A stretch of DNA of 64,000 bases from Bacillus canaveralius (GCF_002860125.1 NZ_PGVA01000024.1:124001-188000); one strand, 5' to 3'; shown: positions 8,459 to 17,466, counted from the stretch's first letter. Program-made: numbers and translations. Notes: generated by a model not told the origin, from the letters alone.

Positions 8459-9280
8459 TTATTTTATCGAACCTCTCATCACGCCGCTGATTACCCATTT
8501 TTGCGCAAAGATATAAACAATGATCATCGGAGCTAACGCCATTAAATAAGAAGCAAAGGCCAGATTATAATCTGTGCTGAATTGCGATTGGAAAATATAC
8601 TGGACGAGCGGTAAAGTCGCCATATCGCGGTCGCTTAGCATCACTAGCGGAAGCATAAAATCATTCCACGCGCCAAGGCATGTGATAATCGCAACTGTTG
8701 CATTCATAGGCGCCAAGAGCGGGAAAATGATTTTCCAAAAAACTCCCCATGTGCTCGCACCATCGATAATTGCTGCTTCCTCGAGTTCTTTTGGTATCGA
8801 TCTGATATATCCAATATATATAAATACATTAAATGATAAATTGAAAACGATATAAAGGATAATCAATCCGACTAAATTATCCATTCCCCATGCACTCGTT
8901 TGTTTTACAATCGGAAGCATAATAATTGGAAACGGAATAAACATCGCACTAATAAAATAATAATACAAAAACTTATAAAACTTCTTATGAAGATTGCGGG
9001 CCACCGCATATGCAACCAGGGAATTCGTAAGGACCGTAAAGATGACAACAAAAACAGTGACGAATAAACTATTTTTGAAGGCGTTGAAGAAATTCGTCAT
9101 CTCGATCGCTTCCGTAAAGTTATTGAATGACCATGATTGCGGCAGCGCCAATAAGTTTCCTGCCATTTCAGCTGGCGTTTTAAACGCAATTGTGACGGTT
9201 AAATAGAGCGGAAATACAATAAATAATGACCCCAAAATTAAGAGAATGGTAACAGGCCAATTTGTTTTTTTCGTCATCAT
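8459..9280 (-). CDS. Sugar ABC transporter permease, MalG type
   Basis: An inner-membrane permease of the carbohydrate uptake-1 family, 273 aa with about six transmembrane segments. The cytoplasmic EAA loop is clear at EAAIIDGASTWGVFWK, about residue 165, and would dock the ATPase. Its ATG overlaps the stop codon of the MalF-type partner (TAATG at 9280), so the two are translationally coupled. With the binding protein it would import the oligosaccharide hydrolysed by the two glucosidases. No ATPase gene is present nearby, so a shared MsmX-type ATPase is probably used. Confidence 0.9.
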   Translation of the reverse strand: MMTKKTNWPVTILLILGSLFIVFPLYLTVTIAFKTPAEMAGNLLALPQSWSFNNFTEAIEMTNFFNAFKNSLFVTVFVVIFTVLTNSLVAYAVARNLHKKFYKFLYYYFISAMFIPFPIIMLPIVKQTSAWGMDNLVGLIILYIVFNLSFNVFIYIGYIRSIPKELEEAAIIDGASTWGVFWKIIFPLLAPMNATVAIITCLGAWNDFMLPLVMLSDRDMATLPLVQYIFQSQFSTDYNLAFASYLMALAPMIIVYIFAQKWVISGVMRGSIK

Positions 9281-10143
9281 TAGCTTTCCACCTCTCTTTT
9301 TTCTAAAAATTTAAGCTGAATGATCGAAATGACAACAATAATGATGAAATATATAACGGCATTTGCCGATTGGTAAGCAAATTCGCCGCCCTCGAATCCG
9401 CCGCGGTAGATGAGCAACGAAATCGATTCGGTTGATTGACCTGGCCCCCCACCAGTCAGGGCCATAATTTGATCAAATACCATCAAGAAGTTTTTCATCG
9501 ATAACACCATATTAATCGTAAAGAAAGGAGCGATTAGTGGAAAGGTAATCTTCCAGAACCTCGTCCAATGATTGGCGCCATCAATGCTCGCTGCTTCATA
9601 TAAATCCTCAGAAATCGTGACAAGACCTGCTAAATAAAGAATCGTATTAAATGCGACTGCCTGCCAGACGGCAACAATAACGATCCCGATCCAGGCAAGG
9701 TCAGGGTCTCCCAGGATGTTTGTTGACAAGAATTCAAGCCCAGTTGCTTCGCCAATCTTCGGCAGGAAATGGGTAAACACAAAGTTAAAAATAAAGCCAA
9801 CAATCAGTATGCTTAGAATATACGGTAAAAAATAGACAGCCCGTAGTGATTTATGGAATTTAATCTTTGAATTAAGGCCCATCGCAACCAGCAAGCTGAT
9901 CATGTTGACGATAATGGTTGATATAATCGCAAACTTAAAGGTGAATATATAGGCATCGAGCGCCCGTTCATCCTTAAATACATTTAAGTAATTCTTCAAT
10001 CCGACAAAATTCCAATTTCCGTACCCTTTCCAGTCAGTAAAGCTATAAAAAATCCCCTGCAGTGCAGGATATGTGTGAAAAGTAAAGAAAAGGACAAACG
10101 CAGGAATTGCAATGACCAAGAATGTTTTGTTTTTCTTATTCAT
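9280..10143 (-). CDS. Sugar ABC transporter permease, MalF type
   Basis: 287 aa, about six membrane segments, with the EAA motif EAASIDGANHWTRFWK at about residue 195. It forms the heterodimeric channel with the MalG-type protein encoded directly downstream. It lacks the large periplasmic insertion of Gram-negative MalF, which is usual for Firmicutes. The start has an AGGAGAGG-like site. It lies 62 bp downstream of the binding-protein gene in the same operon. Confidence 0.9.
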   Translation of the reverse strand: MNKKNKTFLVIAIPAFVLFFTFHTYPALQGIFYSFTDWKGYGNWNFVGLKNYLNVFKDERALDAYIFTFKFAIISTIIVNMISLLVAMGLNSKIKFHKSLRAVYFLPYILSILIVGFIFNFVFTHFLPKIGEATGLEFLSTNILGDPDLAWIGIVIVAVWQAVAFNTILYLAGLVTISEDLYEAASIDGANHWTRFWKITFPLIAPFFTINMVLSMKNFLMVFDQIMALTGGGPGQSTESISLLIYRGGFEGGEFAYQSANAVIYFIIIVVISIIQLKFLEKREVES

Positions 10144-10205
10144 CGAAACCTCTCCTTCTTAACAGCCCAGGGCCTCCGCTGCAGATGCCCCGGGCATTGA
10201 TCCTT

Positions 10206-11441
10206 TTAGCGATTTTGGACTTTGTCCCACTCGCTGTCCATTTTCTTTAGAAAAGCCTCTTTCTTTTGTTCAATTAAAAACTCTTGAACGATGTTTTCTG
10301 CTCCCATTCCTGCTGGGTAGTAATGATCAGGAAAGCTCGTAATCGCTCCGGATTCAAAATTAGCTTTAATTCCTTCAAATACCGGATCCTCCTGGAAGAC
10401 ACCTTCGATAGCAGAGAAGGCTTTTTGTTCATCAATATAACGTTTCGCTGTTTCTTTTTCCATCATAAATTCAACAAATTTCAATGCTTCGTCTTTATGC
10501 TCTGTATCCTCATTCACACCAAGTAGTACATCAACACCTGAAACCAATTTATTTTGAGCTGGATCATTTGTGACCGGCATTGGAAATACTCCAAGCTGAA
10601 TATCCGGATTTGCCTTTAAAATTTCCGGAATCGCCCAGTTGCCCTGGATGTACATGACAGACTTTCCACTCGCAAACGCATTATTTCCGTCTTTATAAGC
10701 AACTCCCATATTATCTTTATGACCATAGCTTATAAGAGATAACATTTTGTCAGCAGCCTCACCATAGCTTTTAACAAATGTAGTTTTACCTGCCGTTTTC
10801 TCCTCGGCAAAATCGTCCCCTGCGGTATTAGCACCTAAAGAGTTCCATGAGATCATTCCTGTCCAGGCGTCTTTCAAGGTGAAGTAAATCGGGATCTGAC
10901 CGGCAGCTTTCGCTTGATCAAGTACAGCGATAAATTCATCCCAGGTCGCAGGAACCTGCAAGCCAAGCTCTGCAAATTTTTGCTTATTATAAATCACCGC
11001 ATTGGCGTTCGATGCGTATGGAAGACCGAATATTCCATCCGTTTCAGACCCGACCAAACGGCCAATCATTTCAACGTAGGAAGGCTGAACATTCTTTACA
11101 AGCTCAGAATCAGTAAAGTCATGAAGGACACCGGCACGACCGAGCTCTCCATATGTCGCATTACCCGCGATTGCCATTATGTCAGGCATATCATTTTTCG
11201 TTAACCGTGTTTTTAAAACGGTTTCTGCTTCAGGTGGTGCCTCGAGCTTCACTTTAATATCCGGGTTTTGTTTCTCAAAATCTTTGATTAACCCTTTATA
11301 GGTTTCTATATTCTCCGGCTTATTTGAAAACATCTCCAACGTGACCTTTCCATCTGCGCTTTCGCTTGAAGATGAACATCCCGCTAACAATCCAGCACCC
11401 AGCGCCAGAGCCATCATACCTGCAATCATTTTTTTAAACAT
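10206..11441 (-). CDS. Sugar-binding lipoprotein of the ABC transporter
   Basis: 411-residue extracellular solute-binding protein, family 1. The signal peptide ends in lipobox LLAGC with lipidated Cys22, followed by a Ser-rich linker. The mature part has typical features such as SGKSVMYIQGNWAIPEI and GLPYASNANAVIY. It should deliver malto- or isomalto-oligosaccharides to the permease pair downstream. It is the first gene of the operon, behind two LacI-type operators, so it is probably derepressed by substrate. Substrate identity is inferred only from the neighbouring alpha-1,6-type glucosidases. Confidence 0.92.
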   Translation of the reverse strand: MFKKMIAGMMALALGAGLLAGCSSSSESADGKVTLEMFSNKPENIETYKGLIKDFEKQNPDIKVKLEAPPEAETVLKTRLTKNDMPDIMAIAGNATYGELGRAGVLHDFTDSELVKNVQPSYVEMIGRLVGSETDGIFGLPYASNANAVIYNKQKFAELGLQVPATWDEFIAVLDQAKAAGQIPIYFTLKDAWTGMISWNSLGANTAGDDFAEEKTAGKTTFVKSYGEAADKMLSLISYGHKDNMGVAYKDGNNAFASGKSVMYIQGNWAIPEILKANPDIQLGVFPMPVTNDPAQNKLVSGVDVLLGVNEDTEHKDEALKFVEFMMEKETAKRYIDEQKAFSAIEGVFQEDPVFEGIKANFESGAITSFPDHYYPAGMGAENIVQEFLIEQKKEAFLKKMDSEWDKVQNR

Positions 11442-11470
11442 TGTTTTTCCCCCTGAATATCATTTTTTAA

Positions 11471-11486
11471 TTACGTAAACGTTTAC
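11471..11486. promoter_or_regulatory. LacI-family operator (half degenerate)
   Basis: TTACGTAAACGTTTAC, 30 bp upstream of the binding-protein start. It shares its core with the two other operators of the locus. Confidence 0.7.
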
Positions 11487-11523
11487 TTTTTGCGTCTTAA
11501 AAAAATTCCTATCTTGTCCGATA

Positions 11524-11545
11524 TTTACGTAAACGTTTACGTAAA
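11524..11545. promoter_or_regulatory. LacI-family operator, perfect 22-bp palindrome
   Basis: Positions 11524-11545 are a perfect palindrome centred on AACGTT, with arms TTTACGTAAAC. The central CG is typical of LacI/GalR operators. It lies between the regulator gene and the transport operon. Confidence 0.85.
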
Positions 11546-11577
11546 AGAGTTGAGAAAAGAAGAATGATTATTCTTCT

Positions 11578-12573
11578 TTATACACTGTTTCTTTCGATAA
11601 TTTGATGTGGCATAATCCGGCTTTCCACGCTCTGTCCGGTTTCCATCATCTCAAACAGCATTTTTGTGGCCATTTCCCCCATTTCAGCTAACGGCTGCGC
11701 AACAGATGTTAACGGGGGTGCCGACATTTCCGCAATGCTCAAATTATCGTACCCAATAATCGATAGGTCATCAGGAACTTTAATCCCAAGCTGATATGCT
11801 TTTGATAAGGCACCAATTGCGATCTCATCGCTGGCTGCAAAAACCGCGGTTACTCCCGGAGCCTGCCGCATCAAAGCTTCCAACCCTTCGACCCCGTCCT
11901 GGAAAGCAAAGCTTTTACTGTTAATAATGTATTTGTCGTTTACAGGAAGGCCGTTATCTGTCATTGCGTTGATGTAGCCGTCTATTCGCGGTTTCCCCGC
12001 AATAATATCGTCTTTATTCCCGCTGATCATCGCAATTTTTTTATGTCCTTTCTGAATTAGATATTGCGTCGCTGTGTATGCGGCATGCCTGTCATTCACT
12101 TTTACATAGGGTACCGGATAAACGTACGATTCAGTTGAAAGAAGCACCATTGGGACCTTCATCTTTTTAATATATTGATAGTATTCATCTTTTAGAACTT
12201 CACTGGTAAAAATAATTCCGTCAATTCTTTTTTCATTCAGTAACTGAAGGTACTTCATCGTTTTTTCACCGTTTGACTCTGTATGACAGACGATAACGCT
12301 CGATCCCTGTTCATTGGCTGCTTTTTCAATTCCACTTAAAAACTCTGTGACCAGCATTCCGGAAAACTTCGGAAAAAGTACCCCGATCGTATGCGTTCTC
12401 TTATTAATCAAGCCCCTGGCAACAGCATTAGGCTGATAGCCTAATTCCTCAATCACGTCCAGCACTTTTCGTTTTGTTTTTTCAGAAAATCCCGTTTGGT
12501 TATTAACTATTCTTGATACCGTTGCAATCGAGACATTTGCTTTCTTTGCAACATCTTTGATGGTGTATTCCAT
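11578..12573 (-). CDS. LacI-family regulator of the oligosaccharide locus
   Basis: 331 aa. The N-terminal LacI HTH is clear (YTIKDVAKKANVSIATVSR), followed by a hinge with NAVAR and a periplasmic-binding-like effector domain (GAIGALSKAYQLGIKVP region). ATG 12573 is preceded by AGAGGG; the longer frame to 12600 has no such site and overlaps the operator. Operators at 11471, 11524 and 12603 imply it represses both itself and the downstream ABC/glucosidase operon, with an oligosaccharide as inducer. Only about 130 bp separate its stop from the next gene, so read-through is possible. Confidence 0.9.
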   Translation of the reverse strand: MEYTIKDVAKKANVSIATVSRIVNNQTGFSEKTKRKVLDVIEELGYQPNAVARGLINKRTHTIGVLFPKFSGMLVTEFLSGIEKAANEQGSSVIVCHTESNGEKTMKYLQLLNEKRIDGIIFTSEVLKDEYYQYIKKMKVPMVLLSTESYVYPVPYVKVNDRHAAYTATQYLIQKGHKKIAMISGNKDDIIAGKPRIDGYINAMTDNGLPVNDKYIINSKSFAFQDGVEGLEALMRQAPGVTAVFAASDEIAIGALSKAYQLGIKVPDDLSIIGYDNLSIAEMSAPPLTSVAQPLAEMGEMATKMLFEMMETGQSVESRIMPHQIIERNSV

Positions 12574-12602
12574 ATCCCACCCTCTTTCTGGAAGCATCAA
12601 AA

Positions 12603-12622
12603 TTACGAAAACGTTTACGTAA
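12603..12622. promoter_or_regulatory. LacI-family operator for autoregulation
   Basis: TTACGAAAACGTTTACGTAA, one mismatch from the perfect operator at 11524-11545, placed 30 bp upstream of the regulator start. Confidence 0.8.
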
Positions 12623-12680
12623 TGATCTTAGCACTAATTGAAAACCCTTTCAATGTTTTTCGAAAAATTTTTTTTGCTAT

Positions 12681-12742
12681 AAAAAATAAAACCTGATCAT
12701 AAAGAGAATTAAAATTCTCCTCTGCACCAGGTTTATTTTTTA
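12681..12742 (-). terminator. Terminator of the exonuclease transcript
   Basis: Outer stem AAAAAATAAACCTG-like paired with CAGGTTTATTTTTT, plus inner stem GAGAATT/AATTCTC. On the minus strand it ends in a T-rich run. The stem is nearly symmetric and could work on both strands. Confidence 0.7.
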
Positions 12743-12783
12743 GTTTGATTGATTTGTTGCTTCCTGCTCATTCTCTTGTTCTC

Positions 12784-13497
12784 CTACAGCTTCGCAACCC
12801 GTTCATATATATCTGATAAAGTACGGCAGCCAAGTTCGTCGATTTTTGACAGATAGCAGCACCAAAGCTTAGCGGTCAACTTTGCATCTCCAAGCGCATG
12901 ATGGCGATCTGCGACCGGTATGCCATTATGTTCACAAAAATCTTCGAGCCTGACCATGTTTGCTTTAGGTTCGGCAATTCGGTACAAAAACGATGTATCA
13001 ATAATTCGATGCTTTAAAGGTGCGCGAAACAGTTTCCAGCATGCATTTTGCAAGAAGCTTTTTTCATGATTTGCATGATGGGCAACAAGGGTATCACCGT
13101 TTACGAATTCAAAAAATTGAATAAGGACATCTGAAAGATAAGGTGCATGTTTCAGTTCATCACTTGTAATGTCGGTCAGTCTCTCTATTTCCGGTGAAAG
13201 ATTTTTCTCGTAACGAACAAGTGAGTAAAATACCTCGTTTTCATGAATTTCCCGGCCGCAAACCCGAACTGCTCCCAATGAGATCATTTCATCTCCCTGG
13301 TCAGGAAAAAAACCGGTCGTTTCGATATCAAATACAACAACATTCAACTCGTGTAAAGGTATGGTCATTGATGCTTCGACCTTCATCTCTTTTTGCAGCT
13401 GCCGCAAAAATGCCACTTGTTGAGAGCTCTGCCCCCCCACGGTTGAATTGATCTTTCCGTGAATTCCTCTCATCATATCAATAAGCGGAAATCTCAT
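12784..13497 (-). CDS. DnaQ-like 3'-5' exonuclease
   Basis: 237 aa with a DEDDh exonuclease domain. Motif I is VFDIETTG (about residue 53), motif II lies at VAHHANHEKSFL, and motif III is HHALGDAKLTAKLW, with the catalytic His. The family removes 3'-terminal nucleotides from DNA or RNA. The first 50 residues are extra to the domain. Its ATG overlaps the TGA of the upstream DUF294 gene (13494-13497), so the two are coupled. This gene pair is known from other bacteria, where the exonuclease and nucleotidyltransferase-like domain may act on the same nucleic acid or signal. The substrate is unknown. Confidence 0.85.
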   Translation of the reverse strand: MRFPLIDMMRGIHGKINSTVGGQSSQQVAFLRQLQKEMKVEASMTIPLHELNVVVFDIETTGFFPDQGDEMISLGAVRVCGREIHENEVFYSLVRYEKNLSPEIERLTDITSDELKHAPYLSDVLIQFFEFVNGDTLVAHHANHEKSFLQNACWKLFRAPLKHRIIDTSFLYRIAEPKANMVRLEDFCEHNGIPVADRHHALGDAKLTAKLWCCYLSKIDELGCRTLSDIYERVAKL

Positions 13498-14465
13498 TTT
13501 CTTACACCCTTTTCAACAATTGCCTGGACGTATTGTTGCAGCTTTTTTCCATCTTTAAGGATTTTCTTTAGTTCATGTTTTTCAGCTTTACTTAGTTTTT
13601 TTATGCTCAAATAATGGCCTTCATCATACGATTTATTTGCAGCCAGTGAAAGTCGATAGCTTAACAGCTTTCTAAAATTCTCTCTATAGTCCAACAGTTC
13701 ATGATGATTTTTTGTTAACCGGTCAATTCTCGCCAGAGTTGACGTCTCTTTTATCCCTTCTTTTAGCGCCAAAATCCTGACGGCATTGACATATGGAATA
13801 ATCGCAGTATTTTTTAAATCGATCGAACCTTTATACAAGCCTTTTTCCTCGGGAATAATTTGTCCAAAAGGGCCGACTGCGTTTTTCATATGCATGACAT
13901 TTTCTAATAAACGCATTAATATTTTCGGATGCTCTTTTTGAAAGTCATAAATAAACGACTTCAGCTCGTTTACAAAGCTTTCCGCACCGACCAGCGGCCG
14001 CGAATCGTAAAATATATGCAAATAACGGATTGACTGCCAGCTTTCCTCCTCGAGCCACTGCAAAAGCTGCGCTTTCCATTCAACCTTCGATTGGCACCAG
14101 AGCGGATTCGAACTCATTACTTTCCCTTCGCAATAAGGGTATCCGACTATAGCCATTCCAAGGGAAAGCTCTTCGCCAAGCCTCAGAAAATACTCAGCGG
14201 CTTCCGGGCTGGACCTTTCGTAAATAATGCCATGGTCCTGGTCGCTGATCAGCCCTTGCTCAAACCGCCCTCCACTGCCCGTAATAAACCAGGAATAGCT
14301 GCAGGGAGGGGAACCATTGTTCAATCGGCATGCCGCAAGCTGATAAACCTTGCGTAACACTCTGTCATGAAACTCATTTAAGGAAAGAGTATCTCCCTGA
14401 AACGAATGAATCGCTTCATCCTTCCATATTTTAATCGCTTCATAAGATTCAAAACCATCGGCCAT
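13494..14465 (-). CDS. DUF294-type putative nucleotidyltransferase
   Basis: 323 aa. The N-terminal half contains the nucleotidyltransferase signature GSGGRFEQGLISDQDHG (about residues 67-83), matching the GSxGR...DxD pattern of the DUF294 (GlnD-like) domain. The C-terminal half is the helical substrate-binding domain usually paired with it. CBS and cyclic-nucleotide-binding domains, present in longer relatives, are absent. ATG 14465 has GAAGGAAG nine bases upstream. It is the first gene of a two-gene operon with the exonuclease and lies 60 bp downstream of the ammonium transporter gene, so co-transcription with it is possible. Target unknown. Confidence 0.8.
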   Translation of the reverse strand: MADGFESYEAIKIWKDEAIHSFQGDTLSLNEFHDRVLRKVYQLAACRLNNGSPPCSYSWFITGSGGRFEQGLISDQDHGIIYERSSPEAAEYFLRLGEELSLGMAIVGYPYCEGKVMSSNPLWCQSKVEWKAQLLQWLEEESWQSIRYLHIFYDSRPLVGAESFVNELKSFIYDFQKEHPKILMRLLENVMHMKNAVGPFGQIIPEEKGLYKGSIDLKNTAIIPYVNAVRILALKEGIKETSTLARIDRLTKNHHELLDYRENFRKLLSYRLSLAANKSYDEGHYLSIKKLSKAEKHELKKILKDGKKLQQYVQAIVEKGVRK

Positions 14466-14524
14466 TGCAACACTTCCTTCGTACCCGGCAGAAATTTCAT
14501 CAGCCTATTGCAGAATTTTTGATC

Positions 14525-15790
14525 TTATGAGGTCAGTTTATTCTCTTTTGCCATGAATACTTCAGGATATCCGTAGCTGCCGTGCTCGCTCATATCCAGT
14601 CCCATAATCTCTTCTTCTTCTGTTACTCGAAGCCCTTTCATCGCTTTCTTGGCGACGAATAAAATTGCGAATGAAACGGCAAATGCATAAGCTCCTGAAA
14701 CTGCTACCCCCATTAATTGAACGCCCAGCTGGGTAAGCCCTCCACCATAAAATAACCCGGGTAAGCCAACAGTTGCAAGTTCTGGTGTTGCAAAGAAGCC
14801 GGTTGATATTGTTCCCCAAACTCCAGCTGCGCCGTGAACGGATAAGGCATAAATCGGATCATCAATTTTTCTCTTTTCAAAAAATCTTGCACTATAGAAC
14901 ACTAGCATTCCTGCGACAAACCCGATCACAACCGCTGCCCATGTGTCGACAAAAGCACATGATGCGGTGATTGCGACCAACCCGGCAAGTGCTCCGTTCA
15001 GCAATGTCGTTACATCCGATTTACCCATTACGACCCATGAGATTAACAAAGCGGCAACAGCACCGGCTCCGGCGGCTAGATTTGTATTCAACGCAACGAA
15101 ACCGAAAAATCCACCATCTACAGAAACCGTACTGCCCGCATTAAATCCAAACCAGCCAATCCATAAAATCAATACCCCTAAGGAAGTATATACTTGGTTA
15201 TGCCCGTAAATGTTATTGGCCGAACCATCTTTATTATACTTGCCGATTCTTGGTTTAAGCAGTAATGTCGCAGCCAGAGCAGCCATTGCACCAGTCAAAT
15301 GCACCACGGTAGATCCGGCGAAATCCTGTTTACCATGTTCCGCCAACCAGCCTCCGCCCCAAATCCAGTGGGCAACCACCGGGTAGACGAGCGCGGAAAA
15401 CAGAATAGTGAAAACTAAATAGACCGATAATTTAGCGCGCTCCGCAAAGCCTCCGAGCGCGATGGTAATCGCGATTCCTGCAAAAGCCAATTGAAATAGG
15501 AAGAAAACCGATGAGGAAAGATTGATTCCTTCAATTTCATAACCGGAATAAAAAAAGTGGGAAAGACCAACGAAAAAGTTCGCATTATCACCAAAAATAA
15601 AGCCAAATCCTACTGCCCAAAACACAAGTGAGGCAAGCCCAAACGTAAAGATCGTTTTTCCTGCGATATGACCCGCATTTTTCATTCGAGTCGAGCCGGC
15701 TTCAAGCAGAATAAATCCACCGATCATCAAAATGACTAAAACTGCTCCTACCATTACCCACAAGCTGTTCATCAAAAAGATGGTGTCCAT
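14525..15790 (-). CDS. amt: Ammonium transporter, Amt family
   Basis: 421-aa channel with about 11 transmembrane segments. It moves NH3/NH4+ into the cell under nitrogen limitation. Family blocks such as GGFILLEAGSTRMKNAG at the N-terminus, VHLTGAMAAL and HGAAGVWG are present. ATG 15790 is preceded by AAGGAGG with 9-nt spacing, and the 14 codons upstream in frame are ignored. Two perfect GlnR/TnrA boxes lie upstream. In B. subtilis nrgA is followed by the PII gene nrgB (glnK); here no PII gene follows, and the next gene is the DUF294 protein. Confidence 0.93.
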   Translation of the reverse strand: MDTIFLMNSLWVMVGAVLVILMIGGFILLEAGSTRMKNAGHIAGKTIFTFGLASLVFWAVGFGFIFGDNANFFVGLSHFFYSGYEIEGINLSSSVFFLFQLAFAGIAITIALGGFAERAKLSVYLVFTILFSALVYPVVAHWIWGGGWLAEHGKQDFAGSTVVHLTGAMAALAATLLLKPRIGKYNKDGSANNIYGHNQVYTSLGVLILWIGWFGFNAGSTVSVDGGFFGFVALNTNLAAGAGAVAALLISWVVMGKSDVTTLLNGALAGLVAITASCAFVDTWAAVVIGFVAGMLVFYSARFFEKRKIDDPIYALSVHGAAGVWGTISTGFFATPELATVGLPGLFYGGGLTQLGVQLMGVAVSGAYAFAVSFAILFVAKKAMKGLRVTEEEEIMGLDMSEHGSYGYPEVFMAKENKLTS

Positions 15791-15831
15791 ACATTTTCCT
15801 CCTTTTTCAATGTGTTTTTCATAACATTTCA

Positions 15832-15848
15832 TGTTAGAAAATATAACA
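15832..15848. promoter_or_regulatory. GlnR/TnrA box 1 upstream of amt
   Basis: TGTTAGAAAATATAACA fits the consensus TGTNANAWWWTNTNACA at every defined position. It lies 42 bp upstream of the amt start. Confidence 0.85.
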
Positions 15849-15922
15849 TTGATTTATTATTTCTTATTTTAACCGATATGAATGATCTGTCAATGAAAAT
15901 TTTAAAGTTTCTGATTGTTTAA

Positions 15923-15939
15923 TGTAAGAAAATATAACA
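15923..15939. promoter_or_regulatory. GlnR/TnrA box 2 upstream of amt
   Basis: TGTAAGAAAATATAACA, also a full consensus match. Its centre is 91 bp from the first box, about 8.7 helical turns. Confidence 0.85.
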
Positions 15940-16010
15940 TTAATAATTGATTCATTAAGATAAAATCATCTGCAGACGGTTTTTCGGAGGTGTTAAGGAG
16001 AAAATAAAAA

Positions 16011-16055
16011 AACAAAGCTGACTTGCAAAGGATTGAATCCCAAGTCAGCTTTGTT
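16011..16055 (-). terminator. Terminator of the amino acid permease gene
   Basis: A 15-bp stem (AACAAAGCTGACTTG with its complement) around a 15-nt loop, directly downstream of the permease stop codon. Confidence 0.85.
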
Positions 16056-16068
16056 CTCATATTGTTTG

Positions 16069-17466
16069 TTAGTTATTTGACTTCTTGCGGTTGACAATCG
16101 GATAAATGATAAATCCGGCCAGGAACAGCCCAATTCCTAAAGAAAATGTTTGCAGATCCGCAGTTCCCGATCTGATCACATATAGCGAATAGACCAACGC
16201 CAATGCCGCAATGATGCCATCAAGAACACGCGGTCCTTTGATGAGATCATATGTTTCTCCTTTAATCGTCAGCATCAAGAAGAAAATGGCTGAGACAAGA
16301 TAAGGAATTAAATAAGCAAGTGTTGCCGATGTTGTTAAAAATGTATAGGCCTCACTGATCGTCCCGGAAATCGTCGAAAAGATAAAGATCTGTGACATTG
16401 CATTTGTAACCGTAAGGGCACGAACAGGACTTCCATTTTTATTTACTTTCGCAAAATAAGCCGGGAAAATCCCCGATTTTGCCGCTTGATATGGAACTTC
16501 TGAGCTTAGCAATACCCAGCCGATTGTCGCGCCAAATAATGAAATAACTGCGAGCACTCCCATAATCGTCCCACCGTTGTCGCCAACCATAGCGGACAGG
16601 GCGTCAACAAAAGGTTTATCAGAGGCTCTTAATACTTCCTGAGGTAAAATACCCATGATGAGCATCGTAATTCCCATGTAAATAATGAGCGCAATGAATA
16701 ATCCAATGACGGTTGCCCGGCTGACATCCCGCTGCGATTTGGCGCGCCCGGATAAAATAACAGCCGATTCAATGCCAACAAATGCCCATAGCGTTGAAAT
16801 CATGACTAAATTGATTTGGCTGGCAAGATTGTGCGTTTGCCCCTCAGCATCGACTACTGTTGTATAGAACTCACCCAAGTTGGAGGACTGGAAAGCAAAC
16901 AAGGCAGCAACAATGAATAATAAAAATCCGATAACCTTTGAAACTGTTGCAACGAAATTTAATTTTCCGGCAGCATTGAGGTTTGTAATTAAGATATAAT
17001 GAGTTCCCCATAGCAAAATCGTACAAACGATGAATGTAACCAATCTTCCTGCTTCAATTGGCTGGCCCCCGATAGTAAAGAGAACAGCAGAGCTGCCCAT
17101 TACCGGGAAGAAGGTTGACAAATATCCGGCTAAGCTCGTGATGATCGCAACATTACTGATCCAGTTTGCGACCCAGTATCCCCAGACCATGCTAAATCCG
17201 GCTAATTTCCCTTTACTTTCGGATTGGAACAGAGCACGCGCATAGCTTTGCGGACCTGCCGTTAAATCAGGACGGCGAATTGATAATTTCCCAAAGACCA
17301 GTGCGATCATCAGAACTCCGAAACCTGTTATGATCCAGGCAATCGTAACTCCCATAGGGCTGGCAATTTGCGCCAGTGTACTTGGAAGCATAAAAATCCC
17401 CGAACCTACCATATTTCCGACGACTAAAGCTGTCAGCAGCCAAAGTCCCCAATTTTTTTCATTCAT
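16069..17466 (-). CDS. Lysine-riboswitch-controlled APC-family amino acid permease (YvsH-like)
   Basis: 465 aa with about 12 membrane segments. The first segment has the amino acid/polyamine antiporter signature GNMVGSGIFMLPSTLA. It is similar in type to the basic amino acid transporters LysP/ArcD and to B. subtilis YvsH, which is also controlled by an L-box. ATG 17466 is preceded by a GGGGG site; the long upstream frame runs through the riboswitch and is not coding. The lysine riboswitch plus terminator in the leader means expression falls when lysine is plentiful, so lysine uptake is the best guess. It is monocistronic with its own terminator. Confidence 0.88.
   Translation of the reverse strand: MNEKNWGLWLLTALVVGNMVGSGIFMLPSTLAQIASPMGVTIAWIITGFGVLMIALVFGKLSIRRPDLTAGPQSYARALFQSESKGKLAGFSMVWGYWVANWISNVAIITSLAGYLSTFFPVMGSSAVLFTIGGQPIEAGRLVTFIVCTILLWGTHYILITNLNAAGKLNFVATVSKVIGFLLFIVAALFAFQSSNLGEFYTTVVDAEGQTHNLASQINLVMISTLWAFVGIESAVILSGRAKSQRDVSRATVIGLFIALIIYMGITMLIMGILPQEVLRASDKPFVDALSAMVGDNGGTIMGVLAVISLFGATIGWVLLSSEVPYQAAKSGIFPAYFAKVNKNGSPVRALTVTNAMSQIFIFSTISGTISEAYTFLTTSATLAYLIPYLVSAIFFLMLTIKGETYDLIKGPRVLDGIIAALALVYSLYVIRSGTADLQTFSLGIGLFLAGFIIYPIVNRKKSNN

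Noticed and set aside
12745-12786. 12-codon frame after the exonuclease stop
   Set aside because: Too short and overlapping the terminator, although GGAG precedes an ATG.
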